From: Acetitomaculum ruminis DSM 5522
GTDB lineage: Bacteria > Bacillota > Clostridia > Lachnospirales > Lachnospiraceae
Direction of reading: 5' to 3'
Assembly: GCF_900112085.1 (NCBI RefSeq)
Contig: NZ_FOJY01000004.1
Coordinates: 62,001-126,000, forward strand
Length of the DNA: 64,000 nt
Positions 6,556-14,357 of the stretch are shown here, piece by piece; the stretch's first letter is position 1, and each line of letters begins with the position of its first letter. The notes beneath the pieces are model-generated. The model made no database searches, was not told the origin of the DNA, and saw only the letters and a list, made by a program, of their open reading frames with translations. Position numbers and translations under genes: made by a program.

Positions 6556-7373
6556 GCCGGGACTGGGGGAGTAATAGCCCCGGCGATTCCCTTATAGAGT
6601 TATGACACCCTATAAGAGCTTATTTGCCAAAGATATAAAGTATATCTTCCGAAGTTCCAAACTCATCTATTATTTCTTTTAGCTCTTCCACAGAAAAAGC
6701 ACCTTTTTTTAGTTTGTAGGAAATGCCCTGGGGACTAACATCTAGCATATTAGCTAAATCCTGCTGCCGTTTAGAATTTCTTCTTAGCATTATTCTTATT
6801 CTCTCTGCCAGTTTTATCCTAAATCTGTCTTTTGGATTCTCCCCTAATTTAACTCTTGGCATGTTTTTCACCTTCTTCCTTATTTTCTATTCTTTCTTTG
6901 TTCTTTTATGTCTTTGCTTTATTCTTTTCTTTTTGATTCCCCTGCAAGGCTGTGACACCCTGCAAGGGCTGTACTATTGAATAAGGAGCACCAGGAACTG
7001 CTTCCCGGATATTCCCCTATAGAGCCGTGACACTCTATAAGGGCTTGCACATAAAAAAATTGAGGTATCTTCTCCAGGAACTACTTCCCGGATATTCCCC
7101 TATAGAGCTGTGACACTCTACAAGGGCTTATATAATTAGGTGTAAGGAGAAGGCCTTTTAATATGCTTCCAATTCCCCTGCAAGGCTGTGACACCTTGCA
7201 AGGGCTGTGATTGAAAAATAATAATTACTGGAGTTCCAGGGCTGCATATCCTGGCGATTCCCCTGCAAGACTGTGACACCCTGCAAGGGCTTATATTAAG
7301 GGGGATATTGTAATTGCAATCCGGGGGGGTGGTCCCGGAGATTCCCTTATAGAGCTTTGACACTCTATAAGGG
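6556..7373 (-). repeat. Array of seven structured repeats, each an 11-bp/8-nt-loop hairpin, most with a second GC-rich hairpin
   Basis: Hairpin B copies lie at 6589-6618, 6939-6968, 7014-7043, 7097-7126, 7175-7204, 7260-7289 and 7344-7373, always 11+8+11 bases with loop TGTCACAG or close. The stem sequence changes (TATAG versus TGCAG types) but pairing is kept, and imperfect pairs are G-U on the minus strand. This points to an RNA made in the early-gene direction. Five copies carry a second hairpin A right after B in transcript order (6556-6584, 6991-7008, 7074-7091, 7236-7254, 7320-7339), with CCGGG-type stems. Units 2 to 7 repeat every 75-85 bases; copy 1 lies beyond the HTH gene. Confidence 0.85.
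6620..6862 (-). CDS. Small Cro/CI-type helix-turn-helix protein
   Basis: An 80-residue DNA-binding protein. Residues about 25-60 form an HTH_3-like fold (R-Q-Q-D-L-A-N-M-L-D-V-S-P-Q-G-I-S-Y-K-L). I place the start at ATG 6862 with GAAGGTG six bases upstream; a longer GTG form from 6871 is possible. It sits inside the hairpin array, with copy 1 directly after its stop and copy 2 before its start. It is a candidate Cro-like partner of the repressor at 7898, or a regulator of the array itself. Confidence 0.8.
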   Translation of the reverse strand: MPRVKLGENPKDRFRIKLAERIRIMLRRNSKRQQDLANMLDVSPQGISYKLKKGAFSVEELKEIIDEFGTSEDILYIFGK

Positions 7374-7415
7374 CTTATATGATTTTTCTCATTTTAAAAT
7401 CCCCTGTTTTTATCC

Positions 7416-7577
7416 CTACTTGCTACTGCATTCTTTTTTAATTTTCGGGCTGTAATAACTGCTATAGAGATACATGTAAGTTCCACATTTTGAACAATAG
7501 TCTTTATTTACATTTGTATCCTTGTGGCCACAAGTTATGCAGCTTCTGTAGGCTGGTACTGTTTTGGTAATAATCAT
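7416..7577 (-). CDS. Small zinc-ribbon protein (53 aa)
   Basis: A short frame with AAGGAG seven bases before ATG at 7577; ATG overlaps the stop of the upstream gene (ATGA). Two C-x-x-C pairs (residues 13-16 and 28-31) form a classic zinc ribbon, followed by a Tyr/Ser/Lys-rich tail. Zinc ribbons of this size in phage early operons may bind nucleic acid or proteins; no specific role is shown. It is the last gene before the hairpin array. Confidence 0.75.
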   Translation of the reverse strand: MIITKTVPAYRSCITCGHKDTNVNKDYCSKCGTYMYLYSSYYSPKIKKECSSK

Positions 7578-7747
7578 TGGGGCTCCTTTTTGGATTCTTT
7601 TATTCTCCTATTAATCATGGCTCGATGAGCTTCGTAACCGCTTAGCCATGCGTTAAAACAGGCAAGGCCTTGAGAATCCATTCTTTTTATTGCTTTTTTT
7701 AAGTCATATTCTTTTTGGGTCAATATTCCTTCAGGTAAAGGTTTCAT
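7574..7747 (-). CDS. First early-operon protein (57 aa), unknown
   Basis: The first gene after the leftward lytic promoter. I choose ATG at 7747 with GAGGTG six bases upstream rather than GTG at 7756, whose codon lies inside that same site. The protein has a helical core (LTQKEYDLKKAIKRM) and a basic C-terminus (RRIKESKKEPQ). No family recognised. Its stop overlaps the start of the zinc-ribbon gene. Confidence 0.65.
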   Translation of the reverse strand: MKPLPEGILTQKEYDLKKAIKRMDSQGLACFNAWLSGYEAHRAMINRRIKESKKEPQ

Positions 7748-7764
7748 ATGTTTCACCTCGCTTA

Positions 7765-7867
7765 TATCTTGTTTAGATAATATTATATCTAGTATAGTTG
7801 ATTGTCAAGTAGTTTTTTATCTTAAATAGATATTTTTCTTGTAATTTTATCTAACACATGCTAACAT
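7765..7867. promoter_or_regulatory. Phage genetic switch: divergent promoters with TATCT-N5-AGATA operators
   Basis: Two perfect 15-bp operators TATCT-N5-AGATA lie at 7765-7779 and 7818-7832. A third, half-conserved copy begins at 7786 and a single half-site at 7848. Starts are 21, 32 and 30 bases apart, near whole helical turns. The leftward promoter has TTGACA (7808-7803) and TAATAT (7785-7780), spacer 17. The rightward repressor promoter has TTGTAA (7839-7844) and TAACAT (7862-7867), spacer 17. Operators overlap or abut both promoters, so one repressor could govern both. Confidence 0.75.
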
Positions 7868-7897
7868 CATAAGTACAGAAAAGAGGTGATTTACTAA

Positions 7898-8302
7898 ATG
7901 AATGAAAGGATTAAAGAAATTCGAAAATACTTTAAAATGACTCAAGTAAAATTCGCTCGGTCAATAAGCATTGCCCAAAATACCTTAAGTCAGTATGAAA
8001 AAGGTATAAGCACACCACTTGATGCTATCATTGCTTCTATTTGCAAAGTATATAACGTTGATGAACATTGGCTTAGAACCGGTGAAGGTGAAATGTTTGT
8101 TAATAAAGAAAAAAAAGAACTCCTAGCTGACTTTTTTGCGGATGTTCTAGCGGATAATGAATCATTTAAGCTTCAATTACTATCTGCTATCGCTACATTT
8201 GATGCTGATGATTGGGCAGCCCTGGAAAAAATTACAAAGAAAATTGTTAAGGAATCAGAAGCACGAGCTAAATTTACTCAAGAAGAAAAAGACCACGAGT
8301 AA
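7898..8302 (+). CDS. CI-like phage repressor (HTH_3)
   Basis: A 134-residue protein with an N-terminal Cro/CI helix-turn-helix (residues 5-60: MTQVKFARSISIAQNTLSQYEKG, then VYNVDEHWLRTGEG). An acidic helical C-terminal half follows, without a recognisable LexA-type peptidase. It probably dimerises through the C-terminus and holds the leftward promoter off, keeping lysogeny. Its own promoter overlaps operator half-sites, implying autoregulation. Absence of the peptidase means induction would need another route, such as an antirepressor. A hairpin at 8290-8316 spans its stop and may terminate transcription. Confidence 0.88.
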   Translation: MNERIKEIRKYFKMTQVKFARSISIAQNTLSQYEKGISTPLDAIIASICKVYNVDEHWLRTGEGEMFVNKEKKELLADFFADVLADNESFKLQLLSAIATFDADDWAALEKITKKIVKESEARAKFTQEEKDHE

Positions 8303-8336
8303 TATCATGGTCTTTAATGATGAACTGCTGCCCCCC

Positions 8337-8426
8337 TTACAAAAGCTTTTGTGCCATCTTGTAGAGAATTGCCAGCATGTCAAACTTATCCGTTTCCTGG
8401 ATAAGTTTTATAAAAGCTTCTTTCAT
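8337..8426 (-). CDS. Possible 29-residue small protein antisense between repressor and integrase
   Basis: A short frame on the minus strand with AAGGGG five bases before ATG. It encodes a helical peptide (KEAFIKLIQETDKFDMLAILYKMAQKLL) with an amphipathic pattern. It lies opposite the untranslated gap between repressor and integrase. The amphipathic helix and a fair ribosome-binding site are the only evidence; chance is quite possible. Confidence 0.3.
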   Translation of the reverse strand: MKEAFIKLIQETDKFDMLAILYKMAQKLL

Positions 8427-8561
8427 CTTTCCCCTTCTTTCTGTGGGAATCTGAACGGTGCTTTTATTTTACACCTTAATAGAACATATATTCTATTGTT
8501 ATTTTTAACAAATTTGCGAATATATGTTTGTATATATATTAAAAAAGGAGAACAACGCACT

Positions 8562-9548
8562 ATGAAAATTGAAAAACGAGGTAACGGTTACCGGATACGA
8601 AAAATGTTTGACGGGAAAATGTATCGTGTAACTGTGGATTACAAGCCAACAAACAAAGAAGCTTTGCAGCTATTGGCTGAAGCTGTCACTAAGGACAGAC
8701 TTCCCGACCCCCATTTTACTTTTAATACTATGGCCAAAAAGTATATTGCCATCAAAGAAAATGTCCTGAGTCCTTCCACGATCAGAAACTACTGGAGCAT
8801 CTTAAAGAATATTTCTGATGAGTTTAAAGAAACAAGAAAAAGTGAAATTACTGCTGTTTTAGTCCAGGAAGAAATTAATCTTTACGCTGAAAATCATTCG
8901 CCAAAATCAACCAGAAACCTGCATGGCTTTATTGCAGCAGTTATAAAAATGTATATTCCCGGTCTGGTACTTACTACTACTTTACCCCAAAAGGAAAAAC
9001 CAGATATATACATTCCTTCTAAGTATGAGATAGACAAGCTCATGGCCAAAGCGAAAGATACCCGTTATGAAATACCTTTATATCTTGCCATGTGTGGATT
9101 AAGAAGATCTGAAATTTTTGCCCTTACTTTAGATGATTTAAAAGACAATATCTTAACGCTCAATAAAGCTGTTGTCCTAAACTCTGAAAATGAGAAGGTG
9201 ATTAAAACAACTAAAACCACATCAAGTAATAGAACTATTGTTATTCCTGAGTATGTTGCTTGTCTTATCAAGGATAAAGGTTTCATTGTTCCTAAGAACA
9301 TGCCCATAGAATCCCTTAATAAGTGGTTGGCCAAAACTCAAGACCAACTACATATACACCACTTTAAGCTACATGCATTAAGACATTACTTTGCAAGTAC
9401 TTTAAGCAAAAACGGAGTACCAGAAGCAGACATTATGCATTTAGGTGGCTGGGCAACTCCCCATGTCATGAAGGCAGTATATAGGCATAGTATGTTAGAT
9501 AAGGACCTGGAGGCAAAACAAAATGCAATTAATAGTATTTTTAAATGA
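8562..9548 (+). CDS. int: Phage tyrosine integrase
   Basis: A 328-residue site-specific recombinase. The ATG at 8562 has AAAAAAGGAG 11 bases upstream; a much longer frame from 8157 overlaps the repressor and is rejected. Residues 1-55 form an arm-binding-like domain and about 60-140 a SAM-like core-binding domain. The catalytic domain has Arg in G-L-R-R-S-E-I, H-x-x-R in H-A-L-R-H-Y-F, G-G-W, and the nucleophile Tyr in V-Y-R-H-S. It inserts and excises the prophage at the adjacent tRNA-Thr end. Confidence 0.95.
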   Translation: MKIEKRGNGYRIRKMFDGKMYRVTVDYKPTNKEALQLLAEAVTKDRLPDPHFTFNTMAKKYIAIKENVLSPSTIRNYWSILKNISDEFKETRKSEITAVLVQEEINLYAENHSPKSTRNLHGFIAAVIKMYIPGLVLTTTLPQKEKPDIYIPSKYEIDKLMAKAKDTRYEIPLYLAMCGLRRSEIFALTLDDLKDNILTLNKAVVLNSENEKVIKTTKTTSSNRTIVIPEYVACLIKDKGFIVPKNMPIESLNKWLAKTQDQLHIHHFKLHALRHYFASTLSKNGVPEADIMHLGGWATPHVMKAVYRHSMLDKDLEAKQNAINSIFK

Positions 9549-9553
9549 AAAAA

Positions 9554-9580
9554 GACTATGCACAAGCACAGTCAATTTTC
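9554..9580 (+). terminator. Terminator after integrase
   Basis: GACTATGC and GCACAGTC pair (one mismatch) around ACAA and are followed by TTTT, a few bases after the integrase stop. Confidence 0.6.
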
Positions 9581-9719
9581 TACTAGTTGCTGTTTTAAAA
9601 CCTATTGAGTATCGGATTATAAACATTATATTTCATTTAAATATCCTGGGCAAAATCTTGGGCAAAAAATTTGTAAAAAATGGCTTTATTATGTATAGTT
9701 TCCCTTTATTTTTTACAAA

Positions 9720-9803
9720 AAATAAAGAGCCCCAAACCTGCTATTTTCAGCGGTTCGTGGCTCAAATCAGCATAAACGCTGATACCACCAAAAAAAGCTA
9801 GCA
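9720..9803. other. Probable prophage-host junction (att region)
   Basis: Two inverted repeats (9727-9763, GAGCC...GGCTC; 9766-9783, ATCAGC/GCTGAT) lie between the integrase end and the 3' end of tRNA-Thr. Integration at a tRNA 3' end regenerates that end, so the core should include bases around 9796-9830. The partner att is outside the window. Confidence 0.45.
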
Positions 9804-9868
9804 ACGGGAATCGAACCCGTGACCTCAACACTACCAATGTTGCGCGCTACCATCTGTGCCATGCCAGC
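9796..9868 (-). tRNA. tRNA-Thr (anticodon GGT)
   Basis: 73 bases with acceptor GCTGGCA/TGCTAGC and discriminator T, anticodon stem CAACA/TGTTG around loop TTGGTAG (anticodon GGT), and a T-arm with TTCGATT. CCA is not encoded. A run of T follows directly. Its 3' end faces the prophage integrase, so it is the likely integration site. Confidence 0.95.
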
Positions 9869-9929
9869 TTGTGTTTCAATCACACTAAACAACTATACTA
9901 TTTTTAATTCACTTAGTCAAGCATTAATT

Positions 9930-10535
9930 TTAAAAAATGTTGCCTTTTTTTGAAAATTCCTTTCTCAATTTGTTTTTTATTCTGGAGATTGCATTATCGA
10001 TGGATTTTGGTGGCTTTTCCAGTTTTTTGGCTATGTCACTATAATTCATTCCATCCATGTAATATTTTAAAACCTGATACTCTAAATTGCTTAGTTTTTC
10101 TTTTACAAAATCATCCATGCCTTCTAAGTTTTCCTTGGTAATCATCAGATATTCAGGATTTAGCTCCTCGTTTAAATGTATTTTTTCATCTGATTCTATT
10201 TTTTCGCTGTTGTAGGAAACATAGTCATTTAAAGGAACATTTTTCTTTCTGTTGGAAATTTTTATGGCAGTCATCATCTGTCTTTGAACGCAAATTCTTG
10301 CGAAGCTTTCAAAGGGAACATTTAAGTTTTCATTATAATCTCTGACTGCCTTAAATAGTCCAATCATTCCCTCCTGAATAAGATCGTCATTCTCTCCCCC
10401 TATTAAAAACATTGCCTTTGCCTGTTTTTTTACAATGGGCTTATATTTTTCAAGGAGAAAATCCATTATCCCGGAATTTCCATTTCTAAGCATGCTTATT
10501 AAATCATTATCTTTAAATTCTTCATAATTTTCCAA
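9930..10535 (-). CDS. sigH: RNA polymerase sigma factor SigH
   Basis: A 201-residue sigma-70 family protein with region 2 (residues about 20-90: LLEKYKPIVKKQAKAMF, then DDLIQEGMIGLFKAVRDYN) and region 4 (about 150-195, YSDIAKKLEKPPKSIDNAISRIKNKLRK). In Bacilli and Clostridia SigH directs early stationary-phase and sporulation genes. It starts with TTG at 10535, eight bases after AAAGGATG. It follows rlmB with one base between, the order known from Bacillus (cysE-cysS-mrnC-rlmB-yacP-sigH) but without yacP. Sporulation ability cannot be judged from this window. Confidence 0.9.
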   Translation of the reverse strand: MENYEEFKDNDLISMLRNGNSGIMDFLLEKYKPIVKKQAKAMFLIGGENDDLIQEGMIGLFKAVRDYNENLNVPFESFARICVQRQMMTAIKISNRKKNVPLNDYVSYNSEKIESDEKIHLNEELNPEYLMITKENLEGMDDFVKEKLSNLEYQVLKYYMDGMNYSDIAKKLEKPPKSIDNAISRIKNKLRKEFSKKGNIF

Positions 10536-10536
10536 T

Positions 10537-11277
10537 TTACTGCATCCTTTGTCTAACTATTTCAAATGCCAATATTCCTGCAGCTACGGAAGCATTTAAT
10601 GAATCAATATCTCCCTTCATAGGAATTGAAGTGGTAAAATCGCAATTTTCTCTTACCAGTCTGCTTACTCCTTCTCCTTCATTTCCTATAACTAAACCTA
10701 TAGGTCCTTTTAAATTTTGCCTATACATTATTTCCCCGTCCATATCGGCGCAAACAAACCAGATTCCTTCATCTTTAAGCTTTTTGATTGTATCTGAAAG
10801 ATTATTTACCCTGGCAACAGGTGTATAATTTATGGCTCCTGCCGAGGCTTTTGCTACTGTAGCTGTAAGGGAAACTGCCCTTCTTTTTGGAATAATAATA
10901 CCGTGAGCACCTGCTAAATTTGCAGTTCTTATTATTGCACCAAGATTATGAGGATCTTCTATATGGTCAAGAAGTATAATAAAAGGATCTTCCCCTTTGT
11001 TTTTTGCATTTTCAAGAATATCTTCAACCAAAGCATATTCATAGGCTGCTGCATAGGCGATAACTCCCTGATGTTTTCCGGTCTGACTCATATTGTCAAG
11101 ACGGTCTTTTTTTACAAAACTAACTATGGTATCATGTTTTTTTGCTTCCCTTAATATTGTCTGAACAGGGCCGTCATGACAGCCGTCTAAAACAAATAAT
11201 TTATCTATGGTTTTACCTGAACGAAAGGCTTCTATTACTGCATTTCGCCCTTCAATAGTAAATTCTTCGTATCTCAT
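10537..11277 (-). CDS. rlmB: 23S rRNA (guanosine-2'-O-)-methyltransferase RlmB-type (SPOUT)
   Basis: A 246-residue TrmH/SpoU-family methyltransferase. The N-terminus (RNAVIEAFRSGKTIDKLFVLDG) is the RNA-binding substrate domain. The C-terminal knot has motif 1 (D-H-I-E-D-P-H-N-L-G-A-I-I-R-T-A), motif 2 (V-I-G-N-E-G-E-G-V-S-R) and motif 3 (I-P-M-K-G-x-I-D-S-L-N-A-S-V-A). It transfers methyl from SAM to a ribose in 23S rRNA. Position between mrnC and sigH matches the conserved cluster. Confidence 0.93.
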   Translation of the reverse strand: MRYEEFTIEGRNAVIEAFRSGKTIDKLFVLDGCHDGPVQTILREAKKHDTIVSFVKKDRLDNMSQTGKHQGVIAYAAAYEYALVEDILENAKNKGEDPFIILLDHIEDPHNLGAIIRTANLAGAHGIIIPKRRAVSLTATVAKASAGAINYTPVARVNNLSDTIKKLKDEGIWFVCADMDGEIMYRQNLKGPIGLVIGNEGEGVSRLVRENCDFTTSIPMKGDIDSLNASVAAGILAFEIVRQRMQ

Positions 11278-11323
11278 TTTTTCTCCTAATCTTATTTTAA
11301 AGGGGAGAATAATCTCCCCGTAT

Positions 11324-11755
11324 TTAAGCCTTATCTATTATCTCAAGTCCCTTTTTTATTAACTCTAATATTCTTTTATTATCACCTTTTAAATAAAGAT
11401 ACCCCATTAAAGCTTCTAATCCGGTGGCTTTCCTGTAATCACCTATAGGGGCATTTTTTGCAGAGGTGGCAGATTTTGCATTTCTTCCTCTTTTGTAAAC
11501 GGCTTCTTCTTCTTTTGTAAGAAATGTTTCCAGTCCTTCAATCATTTTTGACTGGGTAACTGCTTTTGCTATGTCGCTGGTGTCTTTATTAAGCTTATTT
11601 ACGCTTTTGTTTCCCTTGTTTACATAAATGCTTCTTATAACCATCTCAAATACCCCATCTCCCAAAAATGCCAATGTAAGAGGGGAATAAGTCTCTAACG
11701 GCTTTAATTCTATATCAAAATAGCCTGCAATTTCATTATTTATACTCTTGTCCAT
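11324..11755 (-). CDS. mrnC: Mini-ribonuclease III
   Basis: A 143-residue RNase III-like nuclease without a dsRNA-binding domain. Catalytic acidic residues lie in L-G-D-G-V-F-E (about residues 30-36) and near the end in [10 protein letters not shown]. It matures the ends of 23S rRNA precursor in Gram-positive bacteria. It overlaps the end of cysS by 16 bases, the usual arrangement. Confidence 0.93.
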   Translation of the reverse strand: MDKSINNEIAGYFDIELKPLETYSPLTLAFLGDGVFEMVIRSIYVNKGNKSVNKLNKDTSDIAKAVTQSKMIEGLETFLTKEEEAVYKRGRNAKSATSAKNAPIGDYRKATGLEALMGYLYLKGDNKRILELIKKGLEIIDKA

Positions 11756-13137
11756 GTTACTCCTTCTCTAGTATCTTTAAGAGCAATTCCTCTGGCTAAG
11801 AGCTCATCTCTTATTTCGTCTGCTCTTGCAAAGTTTTTAGCCTTTCTTGCAAGATTTCTTTCTTCGATAAGTTTTTCAATATCTGAATCTAAAAGTTCAT
11901 CTTCTTTTTTAAATTCAATTCCCAATATTAAGCATAATGATTCCAAACGCTCCTTAAGAAGCTTTATAAGCTCTTTTGAATTTTCAGAGTTTACTTTTGT
12001 ATTAATAAATTTAACTAATTCAAAAATAGCAGAAACTGCATCAGCGGTATTAAGATCATCTTCCATGGCTTCTTCAAATTTTGTTACAAATTCTTTTGAA
12101 TCTTCGTAAATTATTTTTTCATCATCTGTAATATTTTCTAATGTACTTGCTTTTAATATTCTCTCTAATGTCTCATCTGCAGTTTGAATTCTTCCTAAAG
12201 AAGCTTTGGCAGATTCCATTAAATCGGCACTAAAATTAAGAGGACTTCTATAGTGAGCACTTAACATGAAAAATCTCAATACCAAAAGATCATATTTTTC
12301 TGATATCTGTCTTACTGTAAAGAAGTTTCCAAGGGATTTTGACATTTTTACATGGTCAATATTTAAAAATCCGTTATGCATCCAATAATTTGCAAAAGGT
12401 ACTCCATTACAGGCCTCAGACTGGGCAATTTCATTTTCATGATGAGGGAATATCAAATCTTCTCCTCCGGCATGTATATCAATAGTGTCTCCTAAATATT
12501 TTTTAGCCATTACTGAACATTCAATATGCCAGCCAGGACGTCCTTCACCCCAAGGTGAATCCCAAGCAGGCTCCCCTTCTTTTTTAGGCTTCCAAAGCAC
12601 AAAATCCAAAGGATCTTTCTTTTGATCTTCTATCGCTATTCTCTTTCCTGACTCAAGATCTTCTATATTTTTCTTTGATAATTTTCCATATTCCTTAAAA
12701 TTTCTGGTTATAAAATATACTGTACCATTTACCTCATAAGCATAGCCTTTTTCGATAAGATCTGAAATCATCTTTATCATTCCATCTATTTCTTTTGTAG
12801 CTAAAGGTGTATTAGTTGAAGGAAGAACATTTAAGCCATCCATATCTTTTTTACATTCTTCTATATATTTTTGAGAAAGTTCTTTTGCAGTAATTCCCTG
12901 CTCATTGGCTCTTTTAATAATTTTGTCATCCACATCCGTAAAATTTGATACAAAATTTACTTCATATCCTTTATAGGTCATGTATCTTCTAAAGGTATCA
13001 AAAATAACCATTGGTCTGGCATTTCCTATATGAATAAAATCATATACTGTCGGACCACAGACATACATTTTTATTTCATTTTCTTTTATTGGTTTAAATT
13101 CCTCTTTTTTTCCTGAGAGAGTATTAAGAATTTTCAT
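11740..13137 (-). CDS. cysS: Cysteinyl-tRNA synthetase
   Basis: A 465-residue class I synthetase. Zinc ligand C28 is in [10 protein letters not shown]; the HIGH-type motif is H-I-G-N-A-R-P; further zinc ligands appear in E-C-S-V-M and H-H-E-N-E; KMSKS appears as K-M-S-K-S-L-G-N. It charges tRNA-Cys. It follows cysE with no gap and is expressed with it under the Cys T-box. Confidence 0.97.
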   Translation of the reverse strand: MKILNTLSGKKEEFKPIKENEIKMYVCGPTVYDFIHIGNARPMVIFDTFRRYMTYKGYEVNFVSNFTDVDDKIIKRANEQGITAKELSQKYIEECKKDMDGLNVLPSTNTPLATKEIDGMIKMISDLIEKGYAYEVNGTVYFITRNFKEYGKLSKKNIEDLESGKRIAIEDQKKDPLDFVLWKPKKEGEPAWDSPWGEGRPGWHIECSVMAKKYLGDTIDIHAGGEDLIFPHHENEIAQSEACNGVPFANYWMHNGFLNIDHVKMSKSLGNFFTVRQISEKYDLLVLRFFMLSAHYRSPLNFSADLMESAKASLGRIQTADETLERILKASTLENITDDEKIIYEDSKEFVTKFEEAMEDDLNTADAVSAIFELVKFINTKVNSENSKELIKLLKERLESLCLILGIEFKKEDELLDSDIEKLIEERNLARKAKNFARADEIRDELLARGIALKDTREGVTWTRV

Positions 13138-13812
13138 TTATTGTTTTCCTCCATCCTTTTGTTTCTTTGCTTTTCTTTCAAGCTTCATTATCCTGAAATT
13201 TAATTCATCAATTACCTTATAAAGCTTGTTTATGTCTTCTTCTACCACATCCGGCAAATCTGTCTGTTCCAAATCCACAGAAGGCATTTTTTTGTTATTT
13301 ATTTTTACTATCTGCCCCGGAACCCCTACAACGGTACAATTTGGTGGAACTTCTCTTATTACTACAGAGCCTGCTCCGATTTTTGAATTATCTCCTACTT
13401 TAAATGAGCCTAACACCTTAGCTCCTGCACTTACCATAACATTATTTCCAAGGGTAGGATGTCGCTTTCCGGACTCTTTTCCCGTACCACCTAAAGTCAC
13501 TCCCTGATACAGGGTAACATTATCTCCAAGTTCTGCTGTTTCTCCGATAATTACTCCACTTCCATGGTCAATAAACAGCCCCTTGCCTATAGTCGCACCG
13601 GGATGTATCTCGATTCCGGTTTTTCTTACTGCCCTTTGGGATATCCATCTTGCCAAAAAATAATGCTTATTAAGATAAAGTTTATGAGCAATTCTATAAC
13701 TTAATATAACTTTAAAGCTTGGATAAAGAAGCACTTCTAAATTGCTTTTTATGGCAGGATCACGCTCTCTTATTACCTTGATTTCTTCCCTGATAAAACT
13801 GGCTAAACTCAT
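13138..13812 (-). CDS. cysE: Serine O-acetyltransferase
   Basis: A 224-residue enzyme making O-acetylserine from serine and acetyl-CoA, the first step to cysteine. The N-terminal helical part (residues 1-60) is followed by left-handed beta-helix hexapeptide repeats (I-G-K-G-L-F-I-D-H-G, then I-G-E-T-A-E-L-G-D-N-V) and the C-terminal G-V-P-G-Q. Start placed at ATG 13812, ten bases after GGAGG; the longer frame from 13860 runs through that site. It is preceded by a Cys-specific T-box and followed directly by cysS. Confidence 0.94.
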   Translation of the reverse strand: MSLASFIREEIKVIRERDPAIKSNLEVLLYPSFKVILSYRIAHKLYLNKHYFLARWISQRAVRKTGIEIHPGATIGKGLFIDHGSGVIIGETAELGDNVTLYQGVTLGGTGKESGKRHPTLGNNVMVSAGAKVLGSFKVGDNSKIGAGSVVIREVPPNCTVVGVPGQIVKINNKKMPSVDLEQTDLPDVVEEDINKLYKVIDELNFRIMKLERKAKKQKDGGKQ

Positions 13813-13860
13813 TTCAACCTCCATAAATGAATTAAAGATAGTTTTTATGTCTAAACACAA

Positions 13861-14163
13861 AAAAAGCCTCTTATTTTACAATAAGAGACGAATATATCCG
13901 CGGTTCCACTCTATTTAAAGAAATCTATCATTAATTTTTAATAATAAATCTTTCCCTCAATACAATTAACGCTTGTACACGTACAGAAATACTTAATTCC
14001 TTCTGTCTGCTCCAGGGCGCACTAAATCTTTTATAGAATTCCGGATTCTCAGCAACACCGAATCTCTGTATCTCTAATAAATAAAAATCTTATTTCCCAT
14101 TCAACGCATTTTCTATTTAGCTTACACTTTCCCCATAATAAAAAAAAAATTATTTTTTGTCAA
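13861..14163 (-). promoter_or_regulatory. T-box riboswitch (Cys specifier TGC) with its promoter, controlling cysE-cysS
   Basis: On the minus strand the T-box core AGAGTGGAACCGCGG lies at 13912-13898. The terminator hairpin GTCTCTTAT...ATAAGAGGC with T tract lies at about 13888-13861. The specifier codon TGC (14021-14019) precedes GCCCTGGAG in the specifier loop; the Leu leader at 28.8 kb has CTC in the same place. Promoter: TTGACA (14163-14158), 17 bases, TATTAT (14140-14135). Uncharged tRNA-Cys should favour read-through. Confidence 0.92.
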
Positions 14164-14179
14164 GTACGGTAAAAAAGAA

Positions 14180-14209
14180 AAAAGACCAAAGTAAAAACTA
14201 AGGTCTTTT
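14180..14209 (-). terminator. Terminator after tRNA-Met (copy 1)
   Basis: AAAAGACC and GGTCTTTT pair around a 14-base A/T-rich loop, just past the tRNA 3' end on the minus strand. Confidence 0.7.
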
Positions 14210-14213
14210 GTAG

Positions 14214-14287
14214 TAGCGGAAGGGAGATTTGAACTCTCGACACCACGGGTATGAACCGTGTGCTCTAGCCAACTGAGCTATTCCGCC
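14214..14287 (-). tRNA. tRNA-Met (anticodon CAT), copy 1
   Basis: 74 bases; acceptor GGCGGAA/TTCCGCT with G-U first pair and discriminator A; anticodon stem CACGG/CCGTG around TTCATAC. The normal first pair and D-arm suggest elongator Met or a lysidine-modified Ile tRNA rather than initiator. Identical to copy 2 at 15.1 kb. Confidence 0.92.
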
Positions 14288-14357
14288 ATTTCTTCGCTGT
14301 CTTTCGCGACAACAAAATGAATTATACTACAGGATTTTTTATAATGCAAGTACTTTT

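Larger units (their letters stand above)
1..9803. mobile_element. Right arm of a temperate tailed-phage prophage (left end outside window)
   Basis: The tyrosine integrase, CI-type repressor, divergent promoters with repeated operators, SSB, RusA, HUH Rep, late-regulator-like protein and an SPP1-gp7-family head protein form a contiguous block. The block ends at the 3' end of a tRNA-Thr gene, a common integrase target. Beyond the tRNA lies conserved housekeeping DNA (sigH-rlmB-mrnC-cysS-cysE). The other end, with most structural genes, is off the left edge. The exact attachment core cannot be fixed because the second att copy is not visible. Confidence 0.9.

Noticed and set aside
7136-7363. 75-residue minus-strand reading frame across the hairpin array
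   Set aside because: It only reads through structured repeats, has no ribosome-binding site and an odd Cys/Pro/Gln composition.
6936-7373. CRISPR array, because of regularly spaced repeats
   Set aside because: The repeats are covarying hairpins rather than near-identical sequence, the intervals share a second hairpin instead of unique spacers, and no cas gene is present.
8157-8561. N-terminal extension of the integrase
   Set aside because: It overlaps the repressor gene in another frame; a clear ribosome-binding site and ATG at 8562 give a normal-sized integrase.
13960-14080. Reading the Cys T-box specifier as the TGC in GTTGCTGAG
   Set aside because: The Leu leader has the same GTTGCTG-type segment; comparison of the two leaders places the specifier just before GCCC(T/C)GGAG instead.
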